Shown: positions 44,991 to 56,788, counted from the stretch's first letter. The stretch is 64,000 bases of DNA from Euclidia mi (GCA_944739405.2 OX123182.2:56733183-56797182); one strand, 5' to 3'. The notes: a model not told the origin generated them from the letters alone. Numbers and translations are program-made.

Positions 44991-45813
44991 CCCTAGAACC
45001 CTACATGGGGTGCAGGTGCACCCCACACCGATTTGTTTTCTAAATATCTCAATTTCTTTAATATCCACGAATTCGCGCGTCGGAGTATTTTAGTTTGGTG
45101 TCAACCGCTCGCGTTACGTCAATACCGTGACGAGGGACCGCGTTGTGTGGTCGCCTGTATAAGTGCTGTGGGGTACGCCAGTACCCCAGTGTAGTAAAAT
45201 CGTAAGATTATTTATTTATTACGATTGATGCATTTAAATGTAATAAGTTATTAAATTTGATTATTTATTAAAACAATAGTCTTATATGAATTAAATACAG
45301 ATATTTTTAGATATTATGAAGGAAAAATTCAATGAAGTTTATTTATTTTGTTTCGGATGGCTGTCAGAGGTTTGAATTACGAAGAAATAAGCTCTATTCT
45401 AGACCACAAATCTGGCGAGGAAGAAATAGAAGTTGGGACCAGTTGTAATTCCTGGGTTCTTTATAAGTGTTCAAGATCAAATAATAAGCCAAATATAAAG
45501 TTTCAGCAGACAGTTTTGAAATAAGGTTTGAAACTGATACATGAACATTTGGATGACCGTCACCGGATGCCAACTTAGTCCATTGCAGTGATCCTCAAAA
45601 AAGGACCAAATCCTACAAGCGCTGTTGCTCAAAGTACATTTAACTTTGTGTAATAAGGCTGATTTGTGATCTCAAGTTACCGATTATGTTTAATAAAACG
45701 TATTTTCATGAATTGTTTTTTTTATTTTAAGGATTACAGTCATTTTAGTATGGGGTGTTCCAGCACCTCAGTGTAGGAATAACATGTGCGCCAAATAGTG
45801 TAGGATTCTAGGG
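44991..45813. mobile_element. Internally deleted piggyBac-type element
   Basis: Ends CCCTAGAACCCTACA and TGTAGGATTCTAGGG match the piggyBac terminal pattern. TTAA follows the right end (45814-45817); the left flank reads TTTA, one base off. Just inside the left end is the palindrome ggggtgcaggtgcacccc. Remnants of coding sequence survive: a short N-terminal-like frame from about 45358 (MAVRGLNYEEISSIL) and a cysteine-rich C-terminal remnant near 45588-45645 (CSDPQKRTKSYKRCC), so most of the transposase has been deleted. Confidence 0.82.
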
Positions 45814-45851
45814 TTAACAATAACACAAGTAGGTACATTGTTATCAGTTAT

Positions 45852-45935
45852 ATCATCATCATCATCATGTCAGCCTAGGGACGTCCACTGCTGGACATAG
45901 GCCTCCCCCTGCTGCGTCGTCCGGTCCAGTTATAT
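45852..45935 (-). mobile_element. LINE 3'-end fragment with (ATC)n tail
   Basis: ATCATC run then 'tcagcctagggacgtccact' and 'gctggacataggcctccccc', the reverse complement of the 43.4-kb fragment. A 5'-truncated RTE-like LINE tail. Confidence 0.75.
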
Positions 45936-47410
45936 TTATATGGCGTAATGCTAATCAGGCATATTGACATGGAGATTATAAGGTATCGGTAAACTTAATT
46001 TTCCCTTAAGTAATGGGAAGTAAGTATAGATAACTTTTCAACGAACTTCGTTACCTAAAACGTTATGGATATATAAGAGATAAATTTATTACAATAATGT
46101 TCTAAAGACCGACGTAATACGCAATAAAGATAGCAATTAGCGGATAAGAAAATCGTTTTTCAAATCCAACATGGCAGTTGAGTCAAGTCAGCGTCTTTGC
46201 TAAGAGACAATTCATCGCTCAATCGTGTTAATACTAATGGATCGCTTCATTAATTCGTCCGTTGGGGGCGTATGAGGCCTACTTAATAATCGCTGACGTG
46301 TCCGCTTGCTACGAATCCTAACCCCAAGGGTCCGTATGATAGGTTTGCGAAAGCTATTAAACCGGACCTTTTCTTACATAGCTCCTTGTCCTTTATAAAT
46401 GTGAACGTCCACTGACTGCCAAAAGATAATCAGAAACACATTTCAGAACTCGCTACGATTGCGCTCCGTGCCGCGATAATGACGTTATTGTAAAGTAACG
46501 TGGACATTTGAAATAAATTTTGCAAAATTGTAATGTAGAAAATCTCTCTAAGATATTTTATCGACGTATAAGAACAGTAGAAATTTTTAATTCTGAATCA
46601 TATGAAGCTAAATTTTAATAAAAATTTTGTACTACTATTCAGATACATAAAAAAGCAGAAAATAGAAAGCAAGAACAGATTATTTTTTTAAATACATAAT
46701 ATAATTAAGCTGAAGTAGGTTTAGGATTTTTACTTAATTATGAATTGTTGGCTGATTTCGATTTAACGAAAAAACTAAATATTTTAAATAGAAAACTTGC
46801 TTTAAGATGTTGTTATTGGGTTGCTTATCAAAATTATTTACTGTAATTTAGAAAATACGCGAGCCAGATTTGTGTCAGAACAAACAAAGAATCAGGCGAA
46901 TTATTATTGGATGTAAAGCTATTGCACCGTCCACATTGATTCAATTAGAGTGAAACTGACTGTGCCACTCGGATCGGATCGTCGTTGGATTCGCACGTGC
47001 CGAATGGCGATAAAAACAATGTGTAATGGCATTACTCGCTCTAAGACCACAGATTATCTATTACTAGTTGGATTAATTGCTCCTTGTGGATTACCTCCTG
47101 GCTCTTGGCCTGGCTGGACTTTGACCATAACCATATAACAACAAAGCAATAGTTTTCACAGAAAGCGTTTATTAACCACAGTTCGTCCGCACTTCCTAAC
47201 TTCGGTTAATTTGAGTGCATTGTAACGCTACCAACAAACGTTGTTGCGGTTGCACTTACAGCCAGTTTGATGCTGATAACGTTTTGTTTTGGCCGGATAT
47301 TAACTTTTATAGAACCCGTTGTGCGAATGCAACAACCATTTATGTATTTACCCGCAGTTTTTTATGACTGTTATCGAATTTTTGTATTAAACTTGTTCTG
47401 TTCTTTATTT
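45936..47410. other. Non-coding spacer
   Basis: No supported gene or repeat structure; AT-rich with short frames only. Confidence 0.5.
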
Positions 47411-49947
47411 TAGGTCTGTACGCTTCAGTCACGGTGTGCTTTCGCTCTACTGATCTGTCCAATCGTAGAGAAGAGGCATTCGGGTTTGCACTCCCGGCTT
47501 GTTCGAGCTGTCGCAATCACTACCAATATCCCTTCCGTGATTGCGGCATCCTTTGTTACCTTTGACATCCTTTCCAAACACCAATCTCCTTTAACAATCC
47601 CCTATCCTATCCTGTATTTCCCTTCCGTTCCTTATCCGAAGTAGAGGTGAAGAAGATAGCGCAATGGCTTTTAGGGGATCTAATATTACTCTACCCCAGG
47701 AGAGAAAGAGGATATACGCGATCAGTATAAAGAGTTATTGGAAGTAAGGTTAAAGGTTTGTTTGAGAAAGAACAGTGCGAAATAGAAGAATTTTAGAAAG
47801 AGTTTAAGAATGGAATGATTGAGACAGCCACTCAAGTATTCAAGTAAGTTGCGTAAGCAAGAGGAAGAAAGTTAAGAAAATTTGTAATGAATGGTGGGAT
47901 CAAGAAGTAAGTGGTGTGGTTGCGGAAAAGCGCAAAGCATGGATGGACTTGCTGGCCATTAAGGCCAACAAAAGAATACAAGATGGTGTGAATGAAAAAG
48001 AAAGGATTGTAAAAGAAAATTATGACAAGTTGAAATATAAAGTAAAAGAGATAATGAGAAGAAAGAAAGAAGAAAGAAGAATACAACGATAAATTTGATA
48101 GAAAATTTGCAACATTTTTGGGCCAATATCAAATTATTCTGGCACTTAGACAGAACAGCACAAGGTAAATCAGGGGATTCGAAAGTTGGTACGGTAAGGG
48201 ATATAAATTGAAGTATTATTAGAGAGCATGGGGAAGTTCTGAATCAGGGGAAGGAATATTTTGAAAATTTGTTGAACGAGGAGAGAGCGACAATAGGAAT
48301 ATAGAAGCGAATGAGGAAGATAATTGTGAAAGTGGGATAAGTATGGAAGAGATACGATATTCATTGAAAAGTATGAAGACGGGTAAAGCTGCGGGATATG
48401 ACAGGATATCTGCTGGAATGCTCAAGGTAGGCGAAGGCGTCACTGCAAGCCTGCTGTACCTTCTGTTAAATAAATGTTGGTGGTCCGGTCGTGTACCAGG
48501 TAACTGGAACAAAGCCGTTATTGTGTCACTGTACAAGGGCAAAGGGTCACAGCAGGAGTGCAAAAATTATCGCGGTATCAGCCTCCTGAGTGTTGTTGGC
48601 AAATTGTATGCAAAGACTATCTATACTGATTGAAAGAGTGATCTCTGAAACGGACAGTAAAATTTGGGATGTGCAAGCGGGATTCAGAAAGGGAATGAGA
48701 TGTACGGATCAAGTCTTTTTCTTAAGGTGCATTGCAGTGAAAGTCTTAAGCAATCACCAGAAGGTTTTCTGCGCCTTTATTGACCTGGAAAAGGCTTACG
48801 ATCGAGTGGTGAGGGATGAACTTTGGTCAACACTTTCTGCGTATGGAGTGAGCAGCAGTCTGATACGGGCACTTGAATCCTTATATAGGGATTCGAGTGC
48901 CTGTGTCAGAATAAACGGGGCCTACACGGACTGGTTCAACATTGATCGTGGTGTTAGACAGGGATGTGTAGCGTCTCCTTGGCTGTTCAATCTTGTCAAT
49001 GTTCATGGACAGTTGTTTGCCCGATTTGAAAGATTCTGAATGTGGATTAAGAATGAGTGAGTCAGTGTTTAAGACCCTGCTATACGCTGACGATCAGGTT
49101 CTATTTGCATCGTCAGCGTCGTATTTGCAGCAAATGGTCACCACGATGAATGAGACGTACAAGAAGAAAAGTATTAAAGTGAATGTAAACAAACCCAAAG
49201 TCATGGTCATAGAGAGGGACGATAGTGTAACTGAATGTGACGTAATAATAGAAGATGAAAAAGTAGAGCAAGTGAACGAGTTTGTGTATTTAGGGTCTTT
49301 GTTTACGAGAGATGGAAAATGTGAGGGAGATATTGAAAGGAGAGTGAAAGCAGAAAATAGTGTGAATGGCACCTTACAGTCCATCATCAGCAATGGTATT
49401 ATCCCAAGGAAAGCTCACCTTGCTATACTGCAGGGAGTTTTGGTGCCAACGCTGATGTATGGTAGTGAATCATGGGTATGGCAGAAGAAGCATGAAAGTA
49501 GAATCAATGGTGTGGAGATGAGAGCTTTGACGAGTATGTGCGGAGTAAGGCTGATAGATAAAGTGAAAAACCGTGTGATACGAGAGAAGTGTGGTCTAAA
49601 AGAAGATGTAGTGACAAAGATTAAAAAAGGAATGTTGCGTTGGTTTTGACATGAGGAACGGATGGATGAAAGAAAAAATACGAAAGGAGTGTATCATGCG
49701 AGAATGAATGGCAATGTCGGTAGGGGACGCCCTAGACGGACGTACGCCAACCAAATAGGTGACGTACTGAAAAAGGGCCAAATTAAAAGTACCCATAACC
49801 GACGCGCATGCAAGATGAGGTTAATGAATGTTGTGGAAGCGAAAGAGGTATGTTTGAACCGAAGCATGTGGCGTTCCATAGTCTCTGCCTACCCCAATGG
49901 GAGACAGGCGTGACGATATAGATAGATAGATAAATAGGTCTGTACGC
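47411..49947 (+). mobile_element. RTE-type LINE lacking its endonuclease, with 13-bp target duplication
   Basis: TAGGTCTGTACGC occurs at 47411-47423 and again at 49935-49947, bracketing the element (47424-49934), which ends in a (GATA)n tail. The first 270 bp are non-coding and look like a LINE 5' region. The coding part begins in the segment between endonuclease and reverse transcriptase, so the endonuclease is missing although both ends seem complete. Confidence 0.87.
47700..49916 (+). pseudogene. RTE-like reverse transcriptase, frameshifted
   Basis: Frames in sequence: a linker (ICNEWWDQEVSG, near 47880), then 48343-48633 (LKSMKTGKAAGYDRIS, KGKGSQQECKNYRGISLL), 48590-49039 (QAGFRKGMRCTDQVF, FIDLEKAYDRV, GVRQGCVASPWLFN), 48993-49649 (LLYADDQVLFA, YLGSLFTRDG, ALTSMCGV) and, after TGA at 49648-49650, the C-terminal GNVGRGRPRRTYANQIGDVL to a stop at 49914. 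Lesions: frameshift near 48617, frameshift near 48990 and the nonsense codon. Catalytic Asp (IDLEKAYD) and YADD are kept. The RTE assignment rests on these motifs and the short C-terminal domain. Confidence 0.87.
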
Positions 49948-50099
49948 CTGTGTTTTGCAGTTAGAAAGCTGTTTGTTTTAGATTACGAAAATACCTCTTA
50001 ACAATTTTAAAATAGTTCTTTTTCTATTAGAATTTCTTATCTTTGATGAGACTATGATTGATCATGAGTTATGGTGCAGTTATAAAGAAGTAATCGACG

Positions 50100-50412
50100 T
50101 AGTAGAGCCTTGCTGATTTCAGCATGAAAGGGCCGGCTCGACTGGGGAAGTACTACGCTCTTACAGAAAATCGACGTAAAGTAACAGTACTTAAACTATT
50201 GCGTTTCGTTCGGTGAGTGAGAGTGCCGGAGGCCCTATCCCCTATTCCTTCTCCCTCATCCCACTCCTTATCTTATCCCTTTTCCCATCCCCAAGGGGCG
50301 GCAACGCACTTGTGACTCCTGTGGTGTTGCTTGTGTCCATGGGTGGCAGTAATTGCTTACCATCAGGCGATCCGTCTGCTCGTTTGCCGCCTATTACTAT
50401 ATAAAAAAAAAA
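50100..50412 (+). mobile_element. SINE-like retroposon with A tail
   Basis: Body contains 'tttcgttcggtgagtgagag' and 'taccatcaggcgatccgtct' and ends in an A run at 50402-50412. The latter phrase is familiar from lepidopteran SINEs. No clear B-box was seen, so the 5' head may be missing. Confidence 0.6.
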
Positions 50413-50718
50413 ACCTTTGCAACGTGCTGAATTTCACCATACCTAGTCATTTTATCAATACTTAATTTTAATACGCAATTCATTAAATAAAGTTAGTTTT
50501 AATTATATGGGTTTACGAATAATATTAATTATAATAAATAAATAATTTATTGAGACAAAAGTTTGTACAATAACACTCACACTAACGTAACATAACAACA
50601 ATTGATAACATAACAACAATAGTGTTAAGTTGAACTCCGATATCCACGATAAGAAAAAACTTGTGTTGTGGATATCAGGGGTCTCTCATATTACTTAGAT
50701 CCAATTGACTTTAGCTTT
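50413..50718. other. Spacer with short direct repeats
   Basis: AT-rich; the phrase 'ataacataacaacaat' occurs twice around 50588-50622. No gene. Confidence 0.5.
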
Positions 50719-51000
50719 CATACATACATACATACATAGTCTCACGCCTAAGACCCCGAAGAGGTAGGCAGAGGTGTATTTCTACACCCACTTTTCGCCA
50801 GATATACTTTAGTCCCACGTAATAAGGGGCGAGCCTATTGCCGTACCGGGCACATTTCTAGACTCCGTGCTGCTACTGAGAATTTCGTGACAGAAAAACC
50901 CAATAACACTGCCCGACCCTGGAATCGAACCCGGGACCTCCCGATCCCACGCGCACATTTATGCCGCGAGACCAACGAAGCAGTCGTATAGGGTTTGATG
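50719..51000 (-). mobile_element. tRNA-derived SINE (second copy)
   Basis: Minus-strand orientation: tRNA-like head with B-box (ggttcgattcc) at 50921-50931 and 'cgcggcataaatgtgcgcg', ending in a (TATG)n tail at 50719-50738. Same family as 26239-26705, which helps define both ends. Confidence 0.8.
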
Positions 51001-51059
51001 TCGAGTTTTCCATCTCTACGCAAAGATGGTATTTGCATCGTGTTATCACTTAGTGCTCG

Positions 51060-51290
51060 GCCACAGTGAAAGGCGGGCGCGGGTGCGGGCGCGGCGCGGG
51101 AATCTCAAACATATGGAACTCTATAGGAGTGTCCGTAGTGGGTGAGCGGGGCGGCGAGCGGTGCAACGCGGGGAGCACGCGGGAAACTCAAACCATAGGA
51201 CTTTCATACAAGTGTCCGTAGTGAATGCGCGGGCGGCAAGCGGGAAACAATGCGGAGCGTGCGGATCTCAAACTTTTAGGAGTAAATATT
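51060..51290. repeat. GC-rich degenerate tandem repeat, about 80-bp unit
   Basis: Three partial units share a GC-rich run (gcgcggg...), then 'ctcaaac', then 'agtgtccgtagtg'. Related sequence in opposite orientation occurs at 51945-51990. Confidence 0.65.
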
Positions 51291-51474
51291 AAATCAAGTG
51301 CGAGTCGAACTCGCTCGTCAAGGAAGACTGTTTATAGATATAGGTATATTCGGTATATATGTAGATAATGCCATGGATACTGACCGAATTACTTTGTACT
51401 CTATAGAGTTTCTGAACTCTTTAGACTAATCAGGAGTCTCACACAACTTGAGACTGAAAGTAAATTTATGTTAC

Positions 51475-51520
51475 CCCGACTTCAACGCGCGTGAAGCCGC
51501 GGGCAAAAGCTAGTATTATA
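51475..51520 (-). mobile_element. Retroposon 3'-end fragment
   Basis: 'gaagccgcgggcaaaagcta' is the reverse complement of a retroposon phrase of the type split by the Harbinger element (gctgttacccg...). Too short for classification. Confidence 0.45.
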
Positions 51521-51732
51521 TTATGATGAACTTAAAAATGCAAAGTATCTATATAAATTATAATTTCTTGATTTATTTACATTACCACATAAGTATCTCT
51601 TTTTAACCCTTCCATTCGTTCCTAAAGTTACTAGAATTTTCCAATTTTTATTAAAAATATTAATTCTTTTTAAATTTTTGCCAAATATTCATAAACATTT
51701 TCCAAATTTCATAAAAACCGAAATTCTCATAA

Positions 51733-51803
51733 CAGCTATAAATGTGATTTGAACCCACGCCCTCAGACCGTGAGGCGGTTGCTTTATCCGCACAGCTATA
51801 GCC
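51733..51803 (-). repeat. tRNA-like repeat (SINE head or tRNA pseudogene)
   Basis: Minus strand has a B-box-like 'gggttcaaatca' at 51746-51757 and a plausible anticodon-arm region (ccgcctcacggt). The acceptor stem does not pair well, so I do not call it a functional tRNA. Confidence 0.45.
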
Positions 51804-51939
51804 TTGTTATCAGTTAGTTGCGAATTTGGCGAACAATTGACAGAGTGTTACTATGGTGAGTGTTAACGTCATCCAACTGAAGACTCATATTAATCTAGCC
51901 ACGATCCGTCACAATACTAAATTTGACAAACACTGTACA

Positions 51940-52115
51940 CCGCACCCGCAAACGCGCCACTACGGACACATGAGGACGCGCGCGGCGCCGCGCGCGGCCC
52001 GCGCGCGGGCTGCCCGCGCTACTATGGCCAAGCACTTAGTCGCCTCTTACGATACCCACGGGAAGATAGGGGGTGGTGACACTTGTATTCTATGCCGTCA
52101 ACCACAAGGCTGACG
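51940..52115. repeat. GC-rich patch and repeat fragment
   Basis: 51975-52020 is almost pure G/C with many CpG. It is followed by 'gtcgcctcttacgataccca', which also occurs in reverse orientation, diverged, near 8765-8785. An open frame crosses it (51853-52113) but its composition follows the repeat, so it is not called a gene. Confidence 0.5.
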
Positions 52116-53289
52116 ACTTTTGCTATCAATTATACAAAATACAAAATAAAATACCTATGTTATGTGTGTCACTGAGTGTTACGTGTTAATTGTACTGTGT
52201 GGTGAATTAATGTACCTTTTGTGCTTATAGCCTAGAGATCTTAATAATATCTTCAGTGTCTGCGTAATTATGTGTCTGAAGCCATTTGGTTACTATTTCC
52301 CTGCAGTTTTGTCTAGGCACCGGATAGATGTTACAGGACTTATTTACCTTATTACACATACATATAAGTAGTTCCCTAATACTGGAAAATGACGCTGTTC
52401 TAGGCTTGTCCGGGCTTTCTGTGTTGGACACACCTGGTAATGCCGCTTTAAATATTAATTTAAATACTATTTTTGATTTGCTTTTATAATCTCATCTGAC
52501 TAGATACATACACGTGCATGCTTGTAGGGGAGTTTCTAATTAGGTGAGATTATATCCTTTGAATAAAATATCTCTCAAAACGGCCTACCTAATAAGTCAA
52601 TTAAAATTTATGGACCGATCATACAAAGACTGAGATATTAAAATGAAAACTACGTAATCAATAAAATTATCTTCTAATTAAAAATTGATTAAAATAAAAA
52701 ATACATTAAGATCAATAATATAAAACTTATGATTAAATTACTAAAGTTTACACTTCATAAATGTTCACAAAACTTATAATAACCATTCTAATAAACTTCA
52801 AATTATATTACAACAAGAAATTAAAGCAGGCTGGGGACAGCTTAATTTCGTATCTCAATTCTTGAAATACATAATGTTGGTAATTGTAGAAAACTGGTTG
52901 TGAATGACTGTGTGGGGAATTGGCCTGGCAGTAATGTGTAAGCTCTGGGCAGACTCATTTTTGCAATATATTTGTGCAATACATTTGAGCATAATGTGCA
53001 GCGACTTCTGGTGGATTGTCGTGTTTATGTTATTTTATTGTATTTCTCACAAACTCAGGATTTGAATAACTACTTTTTCAGGAACGAAATAATGTTTAAA
53101 AATGCAGTAAGGTATTCTGGTAGATACAGACAAGTTTACTTGTGCAGTTATTTATTCTAAATACAAGTGAACCACAAAACAAAATATACACATTACAGCT
53201 GTGGTGATGAAGTTTCTGCTTAGAATAATAATAATTACTTAGAATAATAATGATTATATCCTGTAGCCGTTCGCGCATGGAGTTAACCA
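52116..53289. other. Spacer without recognised gene
   Basis: A 68-codon minus-strand frame (52225-52431) has balanced composition but no motif I recognise. The rest is AT-rich. Confidence 0.45.
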
Positions 53290-54110
53290 TGTTTCCACAG
53301 GTGTTGGGAGTCGTTTAGGGGCCACCCCTAAACGACTCCCAGTTGCGCTCGACATGCCCGCGAATGCCAGCTACTATCCTGGGTGTTTCAGATTCCCAGG
53401 CCTCAACAATCAGCCCCCATAGGTTCTCGATTGGATTCAAATCCAGCTTTTAGCCGGGAATGGGATTTCAGTAATTTCTGTTTCGTTACTGCGAAACCAT
53501 GCCTGACATCGTCTGCCTTTGTAGATGGCACAATTATCGTGAACGAATTGAATTGGCGTCTCGAAATGAATCTAACTTTGCTGTTGGGAGCAGTGAATCT
53601 TCGAGTATATCTACGTAGTTTTCGCTATTTAAGCATCCAGATATCTCAATCAACTCACCGGGTCCCAAAGCGCTCACCCACCCCCAAAATCCCAAACTTA
53701 TCCGACCACTCGACCTATTGGAGCTGATATTTTCAGGCCTGTTACGTTCGCCGTTTAGCCATCATAGTGTCATGCGACCATCCTCTGTCGAGAAAGGTCT
53801 TCTCGTCAGCGAAAATCACTTGGCTAAAATCGAAATCGATATATCTTTCGGCAAACTGCGTCCATTTTATGTCGAGCCGTTAAAGGCAGTTTTCTAGCAG
53901 GTACCCTATTGTGAAACCCGGTTTCTTTTAAACGCCGTCGCACAGTTTGTGCAGATACTTGCAAGTCTCTCGCTACTGTGGACACGCGAGTAAATCTATT
54001 GTTACGGTAGTTTTGTAATATTTCGGCATCTTGTTGCCGTGTAGTTTTTCTTGGTCTTCCCGAACGTTTTGATTCTTTTATTGAACCTTCCAATTCCGAG
54101 CGTCACGTCC
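53290..54110 (-). pseudogene. Tc1-like transposase, decayed
   Basis: The N-terminal paired-type DNA-binding region is open in 53824-54093 (GRPRKTTRQQDAEIL, VSTVARDLQVSAQTVRRRL, HNRVPARKLPL). Further pieces in other frames include FADEKTF near 53800, VHDNCA near 53535 and LDLNPIENLWG near 53420, placing the element in the Tc1 (DD34E) group. Several frameshifts and stops separate them, and there is no ATG at the start (TTG, with a TGA upstream). Terminal repeats were not identified. Confidence 0.82.
53306..53340. repeat. Perfect 16-bp inverted repeat, 3-bp loop
   Basis: Arms 53306-53321 (gggagtcgtttagggg) and 53325-53340 are exact complements around 'cca'. It lies at the 3' end of the Tc1-like remnant. 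Confidence 0.93.
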
Positions 54111-54734
54111 ACAAATAAACGGTGCTTCGCCGCAAGAAAATAAACAGCTGCAAGTAATAAAGCGCTATTAAAACAAGTGGAGTATAATCATTATGCTTCC
54201 TTCTAGGTGATCCTCGAGCAGATTTAAATTCGATCTAAAGAAACCCCCTTGTAAATTTATATTATACACCACTATTTTTTAATTAGTACAAAAACTTTAA
54301 GGACAGATTAGCGAAGATATTATTATCATATATGTTACGTAAGAATTTCATAATATCAATAAAGAGCAAAGTTATTATCATTTGTTTATTGTAGAAAATC
54401 TCACTTAAATCATGGACATATTTTAAAATCCATTCACTAATTCATTAATAATATTCCATCCTGCTCATTCGCATTCTCTCTGTCACACTTATGATATAGG
54501 TAGCCATAAAAAATAAAATGAAGGAAAATAATAAATGTGGGTAGTCATTTTTAAATTTTCTTAATTCTACCCTCTCCGACCGGTAAAATTTATAGTTTAA
54601 CAATTAAATACGGAGGCATGTAATTAGAAAGCAAACAAATATCAAAATAAAAGAAGGTGTTCTGTACTAAAAGAAAAGAGTAATTTTGGCGTATTTATGA
54701 AGTTAGAATCATCTGCTATTTACAAATTATTTTA

Positions 54735-54840
54735 TCATCTTCATGTCAGCCTAGAGACGTCCACTGTTGGACGTAGGCCTTCCTCAAGGTGTGTGGAGAA
54801 CACAGACCGATTTTGAGCCGCCCGCATCAAATTATTATTT
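54735..54840 (-). mobile_element. LINE 3'-end fragment nested in TIR transposon copy 2
   Basis: Inverted counterpart of 43345-43440, at the same position within the TIR element (acgtccactgttggacgtag). Shared ancestry with that fragment is clear. Confidence 0.75.
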
Positions 54841-55108
54841 ACTTAAGTACGTATTATTTACTAAACTTACAAGTATTTCCATTGTCCTTCGAAATGTCCA
54901 CCACCGTTGTCAAAAGCATCCAATATGCACTGTTTTAATTGTTTGACACTGACCCGGTCACTTTTGTACACTCACAATACGATGTCCATGGGTACACAGC
55001 TGCATGCGCGATTTTTCCACTCAAAAAGAACGCACGAAGCACAGCTACATACTCCCGTGATATAAACTGATATGATAGGCCATCGCGGCGGGCAAACGTA
55101 GACAAATG

Positions 55109-55463
55109 ATATGAGGTCTACAACCGAATTTAAAAATAAGGGCACTTATATCCATTTATATAAAGGTCTAATAAGATCCCAGTTGGAATACGCTGTTGTT
55201 GTTTGGAATCCGCTGTACGCCAAGTACGCAGATAGTCTTGAAACCTGTACCTTAATAACCTTTACCTTTTTATTCAAGACATCAATTTGTCTTAATTTAT
55301 TAAATCATGTTTACTCGTAACATTAAGTCCAACCTACACATACCTAATTATATTCTGTGGATAACGGTGTGGGTGCACATTTACTCATGTTTTATTGTAT
55401 ATACTATTAGACTAAGGATAATGTGTCACTGTTTGTTTATCCCTAATAAATAAATAAATAAAT
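55109..55463 (+). mobile_element. 5'-truncated LINE inserted in TIR transposon copy 2
   Basis: Absent from copy 1. It keeps a short end of reverse transcriptase (YKGLIRSQLEYAVVVWNP) and terminates in (AATA)n at 55443-55463. Comparison with copy 1 gives the borders to within a few bases. Confidence 0.82.
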
Positions 55464-56218
55464 AAACAATTAACTTTTGCAACGAAATTAGATACGCGCA
55501 CTTTAGCTAACAATTTAGTACTGTTTGTCGCATCGTCGGGGCGTGGCGCAGGCGCAGAGGGGCGAGGGGGGGGTTAATTTATCAATCGTTAATTTTACTA
55601 TGATAGTACACGGGTCGGTCATAGTATTAGTATTGCATTTACCAATTATCACTTATTTTTGTGGACAGTTTTGAGACAGTTTTGGGACTTAGTGCTTTTA
55701 TTTTTCAACTACATAAATATGATCAGTTAAATATACTTAGTGCCCTGTTAATTTTTTTGTACTAATTAAAAATAGTGGTGTATATGCTTAAACAGTGAAA
55801 GAACGTGCCTTTAAAACAAAACTGTCTAAAAGTTCACCATAACCTTCTGAAAATATTGTGGGACGATTGCCAACTTTTACTCGCCAGCGTAGCAAACTAT
55901 CACATCATGCTGCGTTTAGTATTGCTTTATCAAACACCTGTGCCAGTCGTTATGGATAGCCGAGATCCTTTAACATCATGGCGACTAATTAACACATTGT
56001 TATCAAACCGTAGAAATTGATATTTATAATGCAAAGGTTTATTACCCGAGTCTGATAAAAACTTAGTTATAATGACAAAGAACATCAGAAGTATTTATAA
56101 CACTAGAATTACTCCTACAGATCATTAATATAAACTGTGACATAATTGTCCTAACCGAATGCTGGCTGTCTAAGCGGGCTTTCTGCTTACCATCTTTAAA
56201 TGGCTACAACTCACACTC

Positions 56219-56788
56219 AACTGAGAACATCATCATCATCATATCAGCCAAACGACGTCCAATGCTGGACATAGGCCTCCCCCAAGGTTCTCCACACAGA
56301 CCGGTCTTGAGCCGCCCGCATCCAACCTCCTGCCGCGATCTTGACAAGATCGTCGCTCCACCTTGCGGGGGGCCTACCTCTGCTGCCAATTGTCGTTGGT
56401 GGTGGTAAGCCCGATCTCTTCCGGAGATTCTTCGCACCCCTTGCCCCGCCGTTACCATGGCCGCTACCATAACCAGGACTAGCGGGGCCGCCGGGGACTA
56501 GGGGCCGGTTTTTAATGGTGTGATTCATATTTGGGGGGATATGCCATAATCGCCACGCTTGGCAGGCGTATTGGCGATCGCAGTGGCGGAAGTTTTTAGT
56601 GCTGGACGCTGCTGCCCATCTAGCATCTTGGGATTTACTTCCGCCAGGTTCGGATGATTTGACCACCATCTTTCGGTTGACTGCTTGCGCTGGGGGAGAT
56701 ATTATGACGAGTATCTATCTACTCGTCAGAGTAACTCCCCCAGTGGGCGGTGGGGTCGTCACGTCCCGACGCCAATAACTGAGAACAT
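56219..56788 (-). mobile_element. 5'-truncated RTE-like LINE with 12-bp target duplication
   Basis: AACTGAGAACAT occurs at 56219-56230 and 56777-56788 around the 546-bp insert. On the minus strand it encodes a LINE C-terminus (RGRPPARWSDDLVKIAAGGWMRAAQ, then EAYVQHWTSFG) and ends in a GATGAT tail. This is the fullest copy of the family whose tails appear at 43.4, 45.9 and 54.8 kb. Confidence 0.9.

Larger units (their letters stand above)
54265..55782. mobile_element. TIR transposon (non-autonomous), copy 2, inverted relative to copy 1
   Basis: Ends TACACCACTATTTTTTAATT... and the complement at 55760-55782, flanked by TA on each side. The body matches copy 1 (42744-43937) in opposite orientation, with scattered substitutions and an extra LINE insertion at about 55109-55463. 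No transposase. Confidence 0.87.

Noticed and set aside
7863..51803. Functional tRNA genes at 7.9, 26.3, 50.9 and 51.75 kb
   Set aside because: B-box sequences are good but the acceptor and anticodon arms do not fold properly and the sequences continue into SINE bodies.
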